Positions 1 through 9,749 of a stretch of 64,000 bases of DNA are shown here, in pieces (positions within the stretch are counted from its first letter, which is position 1; each line of letters starts with the position of its first letter). The notes beneath the pieces are model-generated. The model was not told where the DNA came from. It saw only the letters and a list, made by a program, of their open reading frames with translations, and did no database searches. Where the stretch lies: assembly GCF_965137335.1 (NCBI RefSeq), contig NZ_CBCRZD010000003.1, one strand, 5' to 3'. The DNA is from Empedobacter stercoris (lineage in GTDB: Bacteria > Bacteroidota > Bacteroidia > Flavobacteriales > Weeksellaceae). The position numbers were made by a program, and so were the translations under genes.

Positions 1-78
1 AATCGTACAAAAAGAAAAACAGTACAAATACGAATATATGTACTGTTTAAAATAAAATTTTATTGGTCTAATCCTGTA

Positions 79-450
79 TCATTTTTTCAGGACGTTACAA
101 TTGATCACTTTAGTTACAAACTGCTGTTTTTCTAAAGTAGAAAGCAAATACTTTTGTTCAGCTATTGCTTGTTCTTTTTTCTGATAATTTTTTTCATAAC
201 CTGTCTGTATATCATTTAACGAATTAATTTCTTCATTTTCTAATAAATGATTCTGAAACTTTGTATATCTATCCGCTAATTTTCCAAAAACATCTTTGCT
301 ATTAATGTCTGCTTCATAAATATCTGTTACATAAACCTCATTATCTTGTCCATAAGCTATGGAAAAAAAATAATAAGTTTGATTACCCTTTGTTTGACTG
401 AAAACCACCCCAGCAACAAAGAATAAAAATAAGACTAAACCTTTTCTCAT
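79..450 (-). CDS. small secreted protein of unknown function
   Basis: The 123-residue product opens with a clear Sec signal peptide (MRKG, then a hydrophobic run ending near VVFSQ), so it is probably exported to the periplasm or cell surface. The mature part is short, charged and rich in Lys/Gln/Glu, with a likely helical segment at residues 60-110. I recognise no family. It is divergent from ffh, with about 115 bases between the two starts. The signal peptide and codon use like its neighbours make it a real gene, but no function can be given. Confidence 0.6.
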   Translation of the reverse strand: MRKGLVLFLFFVAGVVFSQTKGNQTYYFFSIAYGQDNEVYVTDIYEADINSKDVFGKLADRYTKFQNHLLENEEINSLNDIQTGYEKNYQKKEQAIAEQKYLLSTLEKQQFVTKVINCNVLKK

Positions 451-538
451 TCTACCAAATTTTGAAGGCGCAATTTAACTAAAATATTATTGAAGTATGG
501 TGTATTGTGTTATTTTATATTATTCGATATAATTTTTT

Positions 539-546
539 TATATTTG
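539..546 (+). promoter_or_regulatory. TAnnTTTG promoter box for ffh
   Basis: TATATTTG fits the Bacteroidetes primary-sigma -7 consensus TAnnTTTG and lies 20 bases before the ffh ATG. Confidence 0.6.
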
Positions 547-566
547 CGTTCTAAAATTGACTCAAA

Positions 567-1928
567 ATGTTTCAAAATCTTCAGGATAAATTAGATAAAG
601 CATTACATACCTTAAAAGGAAAAGGACAAATTACAGAAATTAACGTTGCTGAAACTGTGAAAGAGGTGCGTAGAGCGCTTGTTGATGCTGACGTTAGCTA
701 CAAAGTTGCGAAAGACTTTACGAATGTTGTAAAAGAAAAAGCATTAGGAGAAAATGTAATTACTTCGTTAAATCCAGGACAATTAATGGTTAAAATCGTT
801 CATGACGAATTAGCTAAATTAATGGGAGGAGAGGTAATAGAATTAAATATAGATGATAACCCTACGATTATTTTGATTGCAGGTTTGCAAGGTTCTGGTA
901 AAACAACTTTTTCTGGTAAATTGGCAAACTTCCTTAAAACAAAGAAAAACAAAAAAGTATTATTAGTTGCTGGTGACGTTTATCGTCCTGCTGCAATTAA
1001 TCAACTTCAAGTTTTAGGAGAGCAAATTGGTGTTGATGTCTATGCTGATTTAGAAAATAAAAATCCTGTAGAAATTGCACAGGCCGCAATTGCACAAGCA
1101 AAACAAAACGGAAACAATGTAATTATTGTCGATACAGCAGGTCGTTTAGCAATTGATGAACAAATGATGGATGAAATTCGTCGTGTACATCAAACAGTAA
1201 ATCCTACAGAGACTTTATTTGTTGTAGATTCTATGACAGGGCAAGATGCTGTAAATACAGCAAAAGCTTTCAATGATGTATTGGATTATAACGGTGTTGT
1301 TTTAACAAAGTTAGATGGTGACACACGTGGTGGAGCTGCTTTAACGATTAGAACAGTTGTCGATAAACCAATTAAATTTATTTCTACAGGTGAAAAGATG
1401 GAAGCGTTAGACGTTTTCTATCCAGAACGTATGGCGGATCGTATTCTTGGAATGGGAGACGTTGTTTCGTTAGTAGAACGAGCTCAAGAGCAATTCGATG
1501 AAGAGGAAGCTAAACGTTTGCAAAAGAAAATTGCTAAAAACAGTTTTGATTTTGACGATTTCTTGAAACAAATTCAACAAATCAAACGTATGGGTAATAT
1601 GAAAGATTTGGTTGGAATGATTCCTGGTGCTGGAAAAGCATTGAAGGATGTAGAGATTGATGATAACGCATTCAAAGGTGTTGAAGCGATTATTCATTCA
1701 ATGACGAAAAAAGAACGTCAAAATCCAACGATTATTGATAACTCTCGTAAAAAAAGAATAGCAGCAGGGTCGGGGACTTCCTTACAAGAAGTGAATCAAT
1801 TGTTGAAACAATTCTCTGAAATGGGAAAAATGATGAAATTTATGAATTCTGCGAATGGTAAAAAGATGATGGAAACAATGTCTAAAAATATGCCAGCAGG
1901 AGGATTCCCAGGAATGCCAAAAATGTAA
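567..1928 (+). CDS. ffh: signal recognition particle protein Ffh (SRP54)
   Basis: This is the GTPase of the signal recognition particle. It binds 4.5S RNA and the signal sequences of nascent membrane and secreted proteins and docks with FtsY at the inner membrane. The 453 residues show the N helical domain (1-90), then the G domain with G1 GLQGSGKTT at 106-114, DTAGR at 189-193 and TKLD at 247-250. The C-terminal M domain is Met-rich (residues 320-453, ending GFPGMPKM). The length is normal for bacterial Ffh. It is transcribed alone, from a TAnnTTTG box at 539 to a terminator at 1971. Confidence 0.97.
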   Translation: MFQNLQDKLDKALHTLKGKGQITEINVAETVKEVRRALVDADVSYKVAKDFTNVVKEKALGENVITSLNPGQLMVKIVHDELAKLMGGEVIELNIDDNPTIILIAGLQGSGKTTFSGKLANFLKTKKNKKVLLVAGDVYRPAAINQLQVLGEQIGVDVYADLENKNPVEIAQAAIAQAKQNGNNVIIVDTAGRLAIDEQMMDEIRRVHQTVNPTETLFVVDSMTGQDAVNTAKAFNDVLDYNGVVLTKLDGDTRGGAALTIRTVVDKPIKFISTGEKMEALDVFYPERMADRILGMGDVVSLVERAQEQFDEEEAKRLQKKIAKNSFDFDDFLKQIQQIKRMGNMKDLVGMIPGAGKALKDVEIDDNAFKGVEAIIHSMTKKERQNPTIIDNSRKKRIAAGSGTSLQEVNQLLKQFSEMGKMMKFMNSANGKKMMETMSKNMPAGGFPGMPKM

Positions 1929-1970
1929 TTAGTTATATATTATAATATTTTAAACGTTTGAAAACGTAAA

Positions 1971-2010
1971 ATGCTCCAAACTAAGATTTTTTTTTGGAGC
2001 ATTTTTTTTC
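1971..2010 (+). terminator. rho-independent terminator after ffh
   Basis: A 10-bp stem (ATGCTCCAAA paired with TTTGGAGCAT) is followed by a run of T. Confidence 0.85.
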
Positions 2011-2165
2011 TAACTATTTATAAAATACTAATTAAATAACTCATTTTAAACAAAAAAAATCTTTCATTAAAAAATGTATTTAAGAGTTGAAGGAATTTTG
2101 TTTAAAAAAATCTATATATCACAAATTTTTATCAAAAAAATCAGATTATTCGTAATAATAACCCG

Positions 2166-2173
2166 TAAATTTG
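2166..2173 (+). promoter_or_regulatory. TAnnTTTG promoter box for map
   Basis: TAAATTTG lies about 40 bases upstream of the map start and matches the Bacteroidetes -7 element. Confidence 0.55.
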
Positions 2174-2212
2174 CAATCGATTTCAGACTTCGAAATCAAT
2201 AGAATTTAAGCA

Positions 2213-2974
2213 ATGATTATAGAAACAGAGGAAGAGTTAATCGGAATGAAAAAAGTCAGCGAAGCTGTAGCCGTTACTCTTAAAGAGATGAAAGACTATG
2301 TAAAACCTGGAATGTCAACAAAAGAATTAGACGATTTTGGAGCTACCATTATGAAGAAATTCGGTTGTAAATCGGCACCTTTTGAGACTTATCAATTTCC
2401 TGGTTATACGTGCTTAAGTGTAAATGAAGAAATTTGTCACGGAATTCCAAGAGCAGATAAAATCCTTAAAGATGGAGATGTTATCAATATTGATGTCTCT
2501 GGTGAATTAGGTGGTTTTTGGGCTGATAACGGTGGGTCAATTGTTGTTGGTGAGGATGTAAACGGTTATCAAAAAATTGTAGATGCTTCAATTTCGGCTC
2601 TTCAAAAAGCAATTGGTGCGGTTAAATCTGGCGTTAAAATTGCAGATATTGGTGGTATAATCGAGAAAGAAGCAAAAAAACATCATTATCATGTGATCGA
2701 AAATCTGACAGGTCATGGTGTAGGACGTTCTTTACACGAAGAACCTTTAGATTTATTGAATTTTAGAGATATAGATGATAAACGTCGTTTCCGTAAAAAT
2801 TCGGTTATTGCTTTAGAAACGTTTATTTCAGAAAACTCTTACGAGGCAATAGAACAAGCTGATGGTTGGACGATGATTGGAAATGCACCAGGAGTGTTTG
2901 CGCAACATGAGCATACTGTTTTGGTTACTTCTGAAGGTCCAATGATTCTGACACATATGAATGGTAATTGGTAA
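2213..2974 (+). CDS. map: type I methionine aminopeptidase
   Basis: It removes the initiator methionine from new proteins in the cytosol. The 253-residue protein has the pita-bread metallopeptidase pattern: H76 in CHGIP, metal ligands D94 (NIDV), D105 (WADN), H168 (TGHGVG), E202 (LETF) and E233 (HEHT). The length and ligand spacing agree with type I enzymes that lack the N-terminal zinc-finger extension. The start at 2213 follows a TAnnTTTG box at 2166. A small unknown gene follows after 6 bases and is probably cotranscribed. Confidence 0.96.
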   Translation: MIIETEEELIGMKKVSEAVAVTLKEMKDYVKPGMSTKELDDFGATIMKKFGCKSAPFETYQFPGYTCLSVNEEICHGIPRADKILKDGDVINIDVSGELGGFWADNGGSIVVGEDVNGYQKIVDASISALQKAIGAVKSGVKIADIGGIIEKEAKKHHYHVIENLTGHGVGRSLHEEPLDLLNFRDIDDKRRFRKNSVIALETFISENSYEAIEQADGWTMIGNAPGVFAQHEHTVLVTSEGPMILTHMNGNW

Positions 2975-2980
2975 AATTAT

Positions 2981-3280
2981 ATGAAGAAAAACGAATATAT
3001 TAAAATTGACCGTGAAGTGGTCAAAAAGATGAGCGAGGATATACAAGCTTATTTAGTAGAAAATAACCTTGAACATGTTAAAACAAAAGACATGATGCCT
3101 TTCTTAATTGAAAAAGGATATTTTCCTCATGATCGCAAAAAAGGATATCCTTTGCGTCAAATTTTAACTGATCTTAAAAAGTCAAAAGAGTTACATTTAT
3201 TACCTCAAGCTTTTCCAGAATATTTGGAAATTGAAAATAAAAAAACTTCTACATATTGGTATTTTAGTCCAGTAAAATAA
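2981..3280 (+). CDS. conserved-looking small protein downstream of map
   Basis: The 99-residue protein is basic and probably helical, with a C-terminal aromatic stretch (TSTYWYFSPVK). It has no signal peptide or membrane segment, so it is likely cytosolic. It starts 6 bases after map, which implies a shared transcript. I do not recognise the family. Its compact basic make-up and the phrase GYPLRQILTDL suggest a small nucleic-acid-binding fold, but this is only a guess. Confidence 0.6.
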   Translation: MKKNEYIKIDREVVKKMSEDIQAYLVENNLEHVKTKDMMPFLIEKGYFPHDRKKGYPLRQILTDLKKSKELHLLPQAFPEYLEIENKKTSTYWYFSPVK

Positions 3281-3442
3281 AGCGTAAGCACTTCGAAAGA
3301 AGTGCTTATTTATTTTGTATTAATTTGATTTTCATGTGATATTGGAATATTAATTGATGCTGTTTAAAAAGACGTTTATAAATGTAACAAGAAATAGCTC
3401 ATTTCTTATCTTAAGTCAATGAAATACGGATGTGACCTAAGT

Positions 3443-3450
3443 TACCTTTG
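3443..3450 (+). promoter_or_regulatory. TAnnTTTG promoter box for the yceI operon
   Basis: TACCTTTG lies about 38 bases before the first yceI start. Confidence 0.55.
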
Positions 3451-3488
3451 CAGTATCAATAATTAATAAAAGATCAAAAATAGACAAA

Positions 3489-4061
3489 ATGAAAAAATTA
3501 TTATTCACTTTAATGTTATCAGCAGCATCAATCTCTGCATTTGCTCAAAACTATACAAATGATAAAGCACATTCAAAATTAGGGTTTTCTGTATCTCACA
3601 TGACGATATCTGATGTGGAAGGACAATTTAATAATTTTGATGTTCATTTAAACTTTACAAAAGAAGATTTAAGTGATGCTAAATTTCATGTAATTGCTGA
3701 TGTTAATTCGATCAACACAGGTATCGAAGCGCGTGACAATCACTTGAAATCAGCTGATTTCTTTAATACAGCTAAAAATTCTAAATTAGAGTTTTCTTCA
3801 AAAGGAATTACACGCGTTAAAGGAAATCAATTTAAAATGACTGGAGATTTAACATTGAATGGTGTTACAAAACCAGTTGCTTTAAAATTAGTGTACAACG
3901 GAAGCATTAACAATAATGGTGTTAAAACTTACGGATTTACAGTAAAAGGTAATGTAAAAAGAAGTGATTTTAATGTGGGAGGAAACTTTCCAGAAGCTGT
4001 TGTAGGTGATGTCGTTACATTAACATCTAATCTTGAATTTGCTACACCAAAAGCAAAATAA
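3489..4061 (+). CDS. secreted YceI family protein
   Basis: YceI proteins are lipocalin-like beta barrels that bind long isoprenoid or fatty-acid-type ligands. This 190-residue copy has a Sec signal peptide (MKKLLF to SAFAQ, residues 1-20), so it is periplasmic. Family features seen: KLGFSVSHM near residues 30-39, the N-x-I-x-T-G-I-E-A-R-D-N-H-L segment and the repeated F...G.LT.NGVTKP strand. It heads a same-strand group with a dioxygenase and a second YceI protein that lacks a signal peptide, so the pair covers two compartments. Confidence 0.9.
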   Translation: MKKLLFTLMLSAASISAFAQNYTNDKAHSKLGFSVSHMTISDVEGQFNNFDVHLNFTKEDLSDAKFHVIADVNSINTGIEARDNHLKSADFFNTAKNSKLEFSSKGITRVKGNQFKMTGDLTLNGVTKPVALKLVYNGSINNNGVKTYGFTVKGNVKRSDFNVGGNFPEAVVGDVVTLTSNLEFATPKAK

Positions 4062-4088
4062 ATTTTAAAAAAATAAACTATAAAAATC

Positions 4089-4907
4089 GTGAATTTCAAT
4101 ACGTTAAAATCTATTACTTCAAGTTTTAGTAAAACAGAAAAAATGCCAGTATTATTTTTAGGTCATGGTTCACCAATGAACGCCATCGAAGAAAATATAT
4201 TTGTTGAAGGATGGAGAAATATTGGAAAAACAATCCCAAAACCAAATGCTATTTTATGTATTTCGGCGCATTGGGAAACAAAAGGAACGAAGGTGACTGC
4301 TATGCAACAACCTAAAACCATTCACGATTTTTATGGTTTTCCTCAAGCTTTATTCGACGTTCAATACCCAGCAGCAGGAAGTCCTGAATTAGCAAATGAG
4401 ATTAAAAATTTAATTAAAACGACACCAATCGATTTAGATCACATATGGGGTTTTGATCATGGTTCTTGGAGTGTAATTAAATTTTTGTATCCAAATGCGG
4501 ATGTTCCGATGATAGAACTAAGTTTAGATGTTTTTAAAACGCCAAAAGAACATTACGAATTAGCAAAAGAGTTAGATGCTATGCGAAATAAAGGAGTTTT
4601 AATTGTAGGAAGTGGAAATGTTGTTCATAATTTAAGAACTTTAAATTGGAACGAACCAACCGCTGGCTATGATTGGGCTTATGAGGTAAACGATACCTTC
4701 AAAAATATTGTTCAATCAGGTAATCATGATGAATTATTCCATTTCGTGCAAAAGGGAACTGCTTATAATATGGCGATTCCTTCGATGGAACATTATTTAC
4801 CAGCTGTCTACGCATTAGCATTGCAAGACAAAAAAGAAGAGGTTACAATTTTTAACGATCATTTAATTTATGGTTCATTGGGAATGTTATCTTTTAAAAT
4901 AGGTTAA
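4089..4907 (+). CDS. LigB/DODA-type extradiol ring-cleavage dioxygenase (YgiD-like)
   Basis: This is a class III extradiol dioxygenase of the 4,5-DOPA-dioxygenase type, expected to open catechol rings with a non-haem metal. In the 272 residues I see the ligand and active-site histidines H26 (LGHGSPMN), H61 (SAHWET), H79 (IHDFYGFP), H124 (FDHGSW) and the later VVHNL segment. The start is GTG at 4089; the ATG at 4143 (MPVLFLGHG) matches the usual N-terminus of the family better. Flanked by two yceI genes on the same strand, it may act on a lipophilic aromatic ligand. The substrate is unknown. Confidence 0.88.
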   Translation: MNFNTLKSITSSFSKTEKMPVLFLGHGSPMNAIEENIFVEGWRNIGKTIPKPNAILCISAHWETKGTKVTAMQQPKTIHDFYGFPQALFDVQYPAAGSPELANEIKNLIKTTPIDLDHIWGFDHGSWSVIKFLYPNADVPMIELSLDVFKTPKEHYELAKELDAMRNKGVLIVGSGNVVHNLRTLNWNEPTAGYDWAYEVNDTFKNIVQSGNHDELFHFVQKGTAYNMAIPSMEHYLPAVYALALQDKKEEVTIFNDHLIYGSLGMLSFKIG

Positions 4908-4947
4908 AGAAATTTAACAATTTAAATAACAATAAAAACAATTTATT

Positions 4948-5463
4948 ATGACAAAATGGAATTTAGATCCTTCTCATTCAGAGGTTCAATTTAAAGTAAA
5001 ACATATGGTGATTTCTACAGTAACTGGAAATTTTGATCATTTTGAAGCAGATGTAGAAAGCAACAGCGATGATTTTTCAGAAGCAAAATTTGCATTTGAT
5101 GCAAAAATTGATTCTATAAATACAAGAAATGCCGATCGTGATGGACATTTAAAATCAGTTGATTTTTTTGCAGCAGATCAATTTCCAGAATTAAAATTTA
5201 AAAGTACTTCAGGAATTAAAAATGGTAAAATTGAAGGAATTTTAGAAATTCGTGGAGAGAAAAAACCTATTACGTTAGATGCAGATTTTGGAGGTGTAAT
5301 CAAAGATCCTTATGGTTTAACTCGTGCTGGATTCGAATTTACAGGAGAAATAAATCGTAAAGATTTCGGATTAGGATGGAGTCAAGTTACAGAAGCAGGA
5401 GGATTAGTTGTATCTGATAAAGTAAAATTATTGGTAAACTTAGAGTTTACTCAAGCCCAATAA
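4948..5463 (+). CDS. cytoplasmic YceI family protein
   Basis: This 171-residue YceI protein has the typical opening W-x-L-D-P-S-H-S-x-V-x-F-x-V-K-H-M, but it starts directly with that strand and has no signal peptide, unlike the gene at 3489. It is probably a cytosolic lipid or isoprenoid-binding protein. Family motifs continue through D-S-I-N-T-R-N, DGHLKS and G-W-S. It lies 40 bases after the dioxygenase and ends at a strong terminator shared with the convergent symporter gene. Confidence 0.9.
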   Translation: MTKWNLDPSHSEVQFKVKHMVISTVTGNFDHFEADVESNSDDFSEAKFAFDAKIDSINTRNADRDGHLKSVDFFAADQFPELKFKSTSGIKNGKIEGILEIRGEKKPITLDADFGGVIKDPYGLTRAGFEFTGEINRKDFGLGWSQVTEAGGLVVSDKVKLLVNLEFTQAQ

Positions 5464-5482
5464 TCTATAAGTTTTAATAGCA

Positions 5483-5514
5483 AAAAAAGCCACTTAATTA
5501 AGTGGCTTTTTTTT
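5483..5514. terminator. bidirectional terminator between yceI and the symporter
   Basis: A perfect palindrome (AAAAGCCACTTAA and its complement) has A and T runs on either side, so it can stop both convergent transcripts. Confidence 0.85.
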
Positions 5515-6982
5515 ATTCAGTTTTATTTTTATTCTCCCAGAAAGTGGCATTTTTAATACCTATTTCTAATGGATTAAAATCTGGGTTTTGAATACCTTTT
5601 TTACGTTTGTCTTTGTAATCTTTCCAAACTTTAAGTCCAACTCCACTTAACAATAAAATAGCAATAATATTTACCCAAGCCATTAGTCCAACACCAATAT
5701 CACCAATAGCCCAAGCTGTTTCAGCTGTTTTAATTGTTCCATAATATGTTGCACCTAAAAAACAAACTCTCAAAATCCATACATAAACTTTACGATTTCC
5801 TTTCTTAAAAATATAAGTGATATTTGTTTCAGCGTAATAATAATACGCCATAATCGTAGTAAAGGCAAAAAAGAAAAGAGCTATCGCTACAAAGCTATTT
5901 CCAAATGTAGGGAAATGACTTGAAACAGCAGCTTGCGTAAAACCTGTATAATCTACACCAGGAAGATTTTGCGTGATATAACTTCCAGCATTTTCAGGGT
6001 GATTAACATTATATTTACCTGTAAATAAGATCATAAAAGCTGTGGCTGTACACACAAATAAAGTATCGATATAAACAGAGAATGCTTGAACTAAACCTTG
6101 TTGAGCAGGATGATTAACTTCGGATGCTGCAGCGGCATGAGGAGCAGTACCCTGTCCAGCTTCATTTGAATAAATCCCTCTTTTAATTCCCCAAGCTATA
6201 GCAGAACCAAAAACTCCACTGTAAAGAGATTCTTGATTAAATGCTGAAGAAATAATTAACCGTAGAACAGAAGGAATTTGATGAAAATTCATCCCAATAA
6301 TTACAATAGCCATTAAAATATAAGCACCAGCCATAAATGGAACGATAAATTCGGATGCTTGTCCTAAACGCTTTACACCTCCAAAAATGATTAATGCTAA
6401 TAAACCAATAATACTAATACCAATAATATTGATAGGTATTCCAATAACGTTAAATGCAGGAATATCAAAAGCATTGTTTAAAGCAGAAGAAATACTGTTT
6501 GATTGCACTCCAGGTAACAAAATACCACAACTTACCATCGTAATAATAGCAAATAAAATTGCATACCATTTTATACCTAATCCTTTTTCGATGTAATACG
6601 AAGGTCCTCCACGGTATTCACCATCTATTTCTTGTTTATAAACTTGTCCTAAAGTTGATTCGATAAAAGCAGATGCGCTTCCTAAAAATGCAATAAACCA
6701 CATCCAAAAGATTGCTCCCGGGCCTCCCATAGCGATTGCTGTTGCTGCACCTACAATATTTCCTGTACCAACACGTCCCGAAATAGCTAATGAAAAGGCT
6801 TGAAATGGTGTAATTCCTTTATCTGATTTATTACCACTAAAAAGTAAACGCACCATATCTTTTAAGTAAGTAATTTGTAGAAAACCTGTACGAATCGAAA
6901 AGTAAATTCCAGTTAATGCGCAAAGTCCAATCAAAGCATACGACCAAACGTAGCCACTTACGATATTTATAATATCATCCAT
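5513..6982 (-). CDS. alanine/glycine:cation symporter (AGCS family)
   Basis: This inner-membrane carrier takes up alanine or glycine with Na+ or H+. The 489 residues contain about 11 hydrophobic segments. AGCS signatures are visible: FQAFSLAISGRVGTGNIVG near residues 60-80, GGPGAIFWMW, the FIESTLGQ stretch and SNEAGQGTAPHAAAA near residue 270, which includes substrate-binding residues of the family. The length is usual. It is transcribed alone towards the shared terminator. Alanine versus glycine preference cannot be read from the sequence. Confidence 0.93.
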   Translation of the reverse strand: MDDIINIVSGYVWSYALIGLCALTGIYFSIRTGFLQITYLKDMVRLLFSGNKSDKGITPFQAFSLAISGRVGTGNIVGAATAIAMGGPGAIFWMWFIAFLGSASAFIESTLGQVYKQEIDGEYRGGPSYYIEKGLGIKWYAILFAIITMVSCGILLPGVQSNSISSALNNAFDIPAFNVIGIPINIIGISIIGLLALIIFGGVKRLGQASEFIVPFMAGAYILMAIVIIGMNFHQIPSVLRLIISSAFNQESLYSGVFGSAIAWGIKRGIYSNEAGQGTAPHAAAASEVNHPAQQGLVQAFSVYIDTLFVCTATAFMILFTGKYNVNHPENAGSYITQNLPGVDYTGFTQAAVSSHFPTFGNSFVAIALFFFAFTTIMAYYYYAETNITYIFKKGNRKVYVWILRVCFLGATYYGTIKTAETAWAIGDIGVGLMAWVNIIAILLLSGVGLKVWKDYKDKRKKGIQNPDFNPLEIGIKNATFWENKNKTE

Positions 6983-7167
6983 TGAATAAAAATTTGTTCT
7001 TGTGTTTATTTGTGATGCTAAAATGCTAAAAAAATCTTAATAATAATCTCTAATCTATTTATTTATTCAAAAAAATTATTAATTCGAAGAAATGTATTCT
7101 AAATTTTGAAGATAATGCAATTAAATATTTAGTTTAACTAATATTGATTAAATAATTGATTTTCAAA

Positions 7168-7200
7168 TAAAAAAGACTACATGTAATCTGTAGTCTTTTC
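7168..7200 (-). terminator. terminator after the UvrD/PcrA helicase gene
   Basis: AAAAGACTAC pairs with GTAGTCTTTT around a 9-base loop. It is placed just after the stop of the minus-strand helicase gene. Confidence 0.75.
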
Positions 7201-7213
7201 ATTATCAATGTAT

Positions 7214-9553
7214 TTATCGAATTACTTTTAGCTTAGCGAAATTTAAAAGCAATTTCTTTTCTCCAGCATTATCAAAATGTATAATTGCTTTCATATCCGA
7301 AGGTTCACCTTGTAAATCTTTTACGACTCCACGCCCAAAACGATCGTGAACAACGACTTGTCCAATTTGTAGACCTTGTGCGTTAGCAGGTGAAGTTCCG
7401 CTACTTTTAGTTTGATTTACAGGTTTGAAATTTGCACGAGGCTGTGCAGATTCAACCCTTGCACGTGGATTTTGTCTTGCCACAGATTTTTCTCTTTGTT
7501 GATAGGGTTGAGGTGTTGGTTCGTCACCAAAAAGATCTGCGGATAAACCACTATTGTTACTTGCTCTTGCAGAAATATGTAAATTTTTCCATTCTAAGAA
7601 ACGATCATCAATTTCTTCTAAGAAACGAGATGGTTCGCAATCAATAATTTTTCCCCATCGAAAACGAGAAACGGAATAGGTCATATATGCAACTTTCTCC
7701 GCTCGTGTTAAAGCAACATAAAATAATCGACGTTCTTCTTCCAATTCAGCACGCGTGTTCACACTCATCATAGAAGGAAAAAGGTTTTCTTCTAGTCCCG
7801 CAATAAAAACGACAGGAAATTCTAAACCTTTTGCTAAGTGAACAGTCATCAAATTTACTTTGTTATCATCGTCTTCTTCGTTATCTGCATCGGTTGCTAA
7901 AGCAATGTTTTCTAAAAAACCTCCTAATGATGCATCTCCTTCGTCTAATTGTTGTTGTTCTTCAACATATCCTTGAATAGAGTTTAATAATTCTTGCACG
8001 TTTTCTAAACGCGAAACACCTTCTGGCGTTGAATCTTCTTTTAGTGCATTCAATAATTGTGTTGTTTTCGCCATTTCCATTGTTACTTCGTAAACGTCAT
8101 GTGATTTTAACATGACTTGGAAACGTTTAATCATCAATACAAAATCATTTAATTTATTGGATGTTCCAGCATTAATACCAATCGTTGGCGCATACATCGC
8201 TATATTTTCAATTAATGAAAATAAACTCATTTGATGTTGATCAGCTGCCACTAAAAGTTTAGAAATCGTCGTTTGACCAATACCTCTTGCAGGATAATTA
8301 ATTGTACGTAATAAAGCTTCTTCATCATTCTGATTGATCAATAGTCGCATATAGCCAACCATATCTTTAATCTCTTTACGCTGATAGAAAGAAGTTCCTC
8401 CATAAACACGGTACTGAATTCCTTTCTTTCGTAAAGCTTCTTCTAAAGCACGAGATTGCGCATTAGTACGATATAAAATAGCAAAATCTTTCGGCTGTAA
8501 ATGCTCATTGATTTGTCTTTCCCAGATTTGAGTTGCAATAAAACGAGCTTCATCCGCATCTGAAAGACCTCTATAAATGGTAATTTTTTCTCCAGTTTCG
8601 TTTGCAGTCCAAACGTTTTTCTCTAATTGGTCTTGATTCTGTTTAATAATTTGATTCGCCGCTTCGACAATCATTTGTGTAGAGCGATAATTCTGTTCCA
8701 ACGGATACATTTTCGCATCTGGATAATCAGATTTAAAGGATAATATATTTCGAATGTTAGCACCACGGAAAGCATAAATTGATTGAGCGTCATCACCAAC
8801 TACACATAGGTTTTCATAACGAGATGCTAATGCTTTTACAATCAAATATTGCGAATGATTAGTATCTTGGTACTCATCCACCATTATATATTTAAAACGT
8901 TCTTGATATTTTGCTAAAACTTCTGGAAAACGCGTCAAAATTTCGTTGGTACGCAACAATAAATCGTCAAAATCCATTGCGCCAGATTTGAAACATCGGT
9001 CGACATACGCTCTGTAAATATCACCCATTCGAGGTCGCATTGCTTCGTTATCTGCTTCAATTAATGCTTGATTGTTGTGATATGCTCTTACCGTAATCAA
9101 GTTATTTTTGTATTGTGAAATACGTCCTAAAACTTGTTTTGGTTTATAAATATCTTTATCTAAATGCAATTCGTTAATAATCTTTGTCATTACCGAAACA
9201 GCATCTTGTTGATCGTAAATTGTAAAATCTGATGGATAACCTAATAATGGTGCTTCTACACGAAGAATTCTTGCAAAAACAGAGTGAAAGGTACCCATCC
9301 AAAGCGACTTGGCATTTGATTCTCCTACAACTTGTCCAATACGTTCTTTCATTTCACGTGCTGCCTTATTGGTAAAGGTTAATGATAAAATATTAAACGC
9401 ATCAACACCTTTGTTTAATAAATGAGCAATTCGATAGGTTAAAACTCTTGTTTTTCCAGAACCTGCACCTGCAATAACCATTACAGGACCTTCAGTTGCT
9501 TCTACAGCTAATCGCTGCGGTTCGTTTAGTTTTTCTAAATAATTTTGTTCCAT
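7214..9553 (-). CDS. UvrD/PcrA-type ATP-dependent 3'-5' DNA helicase
   Basis: This superfamily 1A helicase acts in nucleotide excision repair, removal of stalled complexes and rolling-circle replication. It has the Q motif LNEPQRLAV, Walker A AGAGSGKT (about residues 28-35 from this start), DEYQDTN near 225, GDDAQSIYAFRGA, and the late motifs VNLMTVHLAKGLEF and FYVALTRAE. A C-terminal Tudor-like segment (QIGQVVVHDRFGRGVV) is typical of PcrA/UvrD and binds RNA polymerase. A further in-frame ATG at 9562 lies inside a TAnnTTTG box (9560-9567), so the start at 9553 is preferred; the mRNA would then be almost leaderless. Confidence 0.95.
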   Translation of the reverse strand: MEQNYLEKLNEPQRLAVEATEGPVMVIAGAGSGKTRVLTYRIAHLLNKGVDAFNILSLTFTNKAAREMKERIGQVVGESNAKSLWMGTFHSVFARILRVEAPLLGYPSDFTIYDQQDAVSVMTKIINELHLDKDIYKPKQVLGRISQYKNNLITVRAYHNNQALIEADNEAMRPRMGDIYRAYVDRCFKSGAMDFDDLLLRTNEILTRFPEVLAKYQERFKYIMVDEYQDTNHSQYLIVKALASRYENLCVVGDDAQSIYAFRGANIRNILSFKSDYPDAKMYPLEQNYRSTQMIVEAANQIIKQNQDQLEKNVWTANETGEKITIYRGLSDADEARFIATQIWERQINEHLQPKDFAILYRTNAQSRALEEALRKKGIQYRVYGGTSFYQRKEIKDMVGYMRLLINQNDEEALLRTINYPARGIGQTTISKLLVAADQHQMSLFSLIENIAMYAPTIGINAGTSNKLNDFVLMIKRFQVMLKSHDVYEVTMEMAKTTQLLNALKEDSTPEGVSRLENVQELLNSIQGYVEEQQQLDEGDASLGGFLENIALATDADNEEDDDNKVNLMTVHLAKGLEFPVVFIAGLEENLFPSMMSVNTRAELEEERRLFYVALTRAEKVAYMTYSVSRFRWGKIIDCEPSRFLEEIDDRFLEWKNLHISARASNNSGLSADLFGDEPTPQPYQQREKSVARQNPRARVESAQPRANFKPVNQTKSSGTSPANAQGLQIGQVVVHDRFGRGVVKDLQGEPSDMKAIIHFDNAGEKKLLLNFAKLKVIR

Positions 9554-9559
9554 CGTGTA

Positions 9560-9567
9560 CAAAGTTA
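9560..9567 (-). promoter_or_regulatory. TAnnTTTG promoter box of the helicase gene
   Basis: Read on the minus strand it is TAACTTTG, only about 6 bases before the ATG at 9553. It overlaps the alternative start and therefore argues against that start. Confidence 0.5.
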
Positions 9568-9749
9568 ACCTTTGTCGTGTAAAGGATAAAATAATTTTAA
9601 AAGATTATATATCTTTCTGAATAGGGATGTTGATATAATATTTGTATTTATAAAATTAAGTTATAATGAGATAGATAATAGAAACTATTTGTAGGGATTA
9701 TCGTTGTTTTCATTTAGAAATAATTCCTATATTTACACAAATTTTTTAT

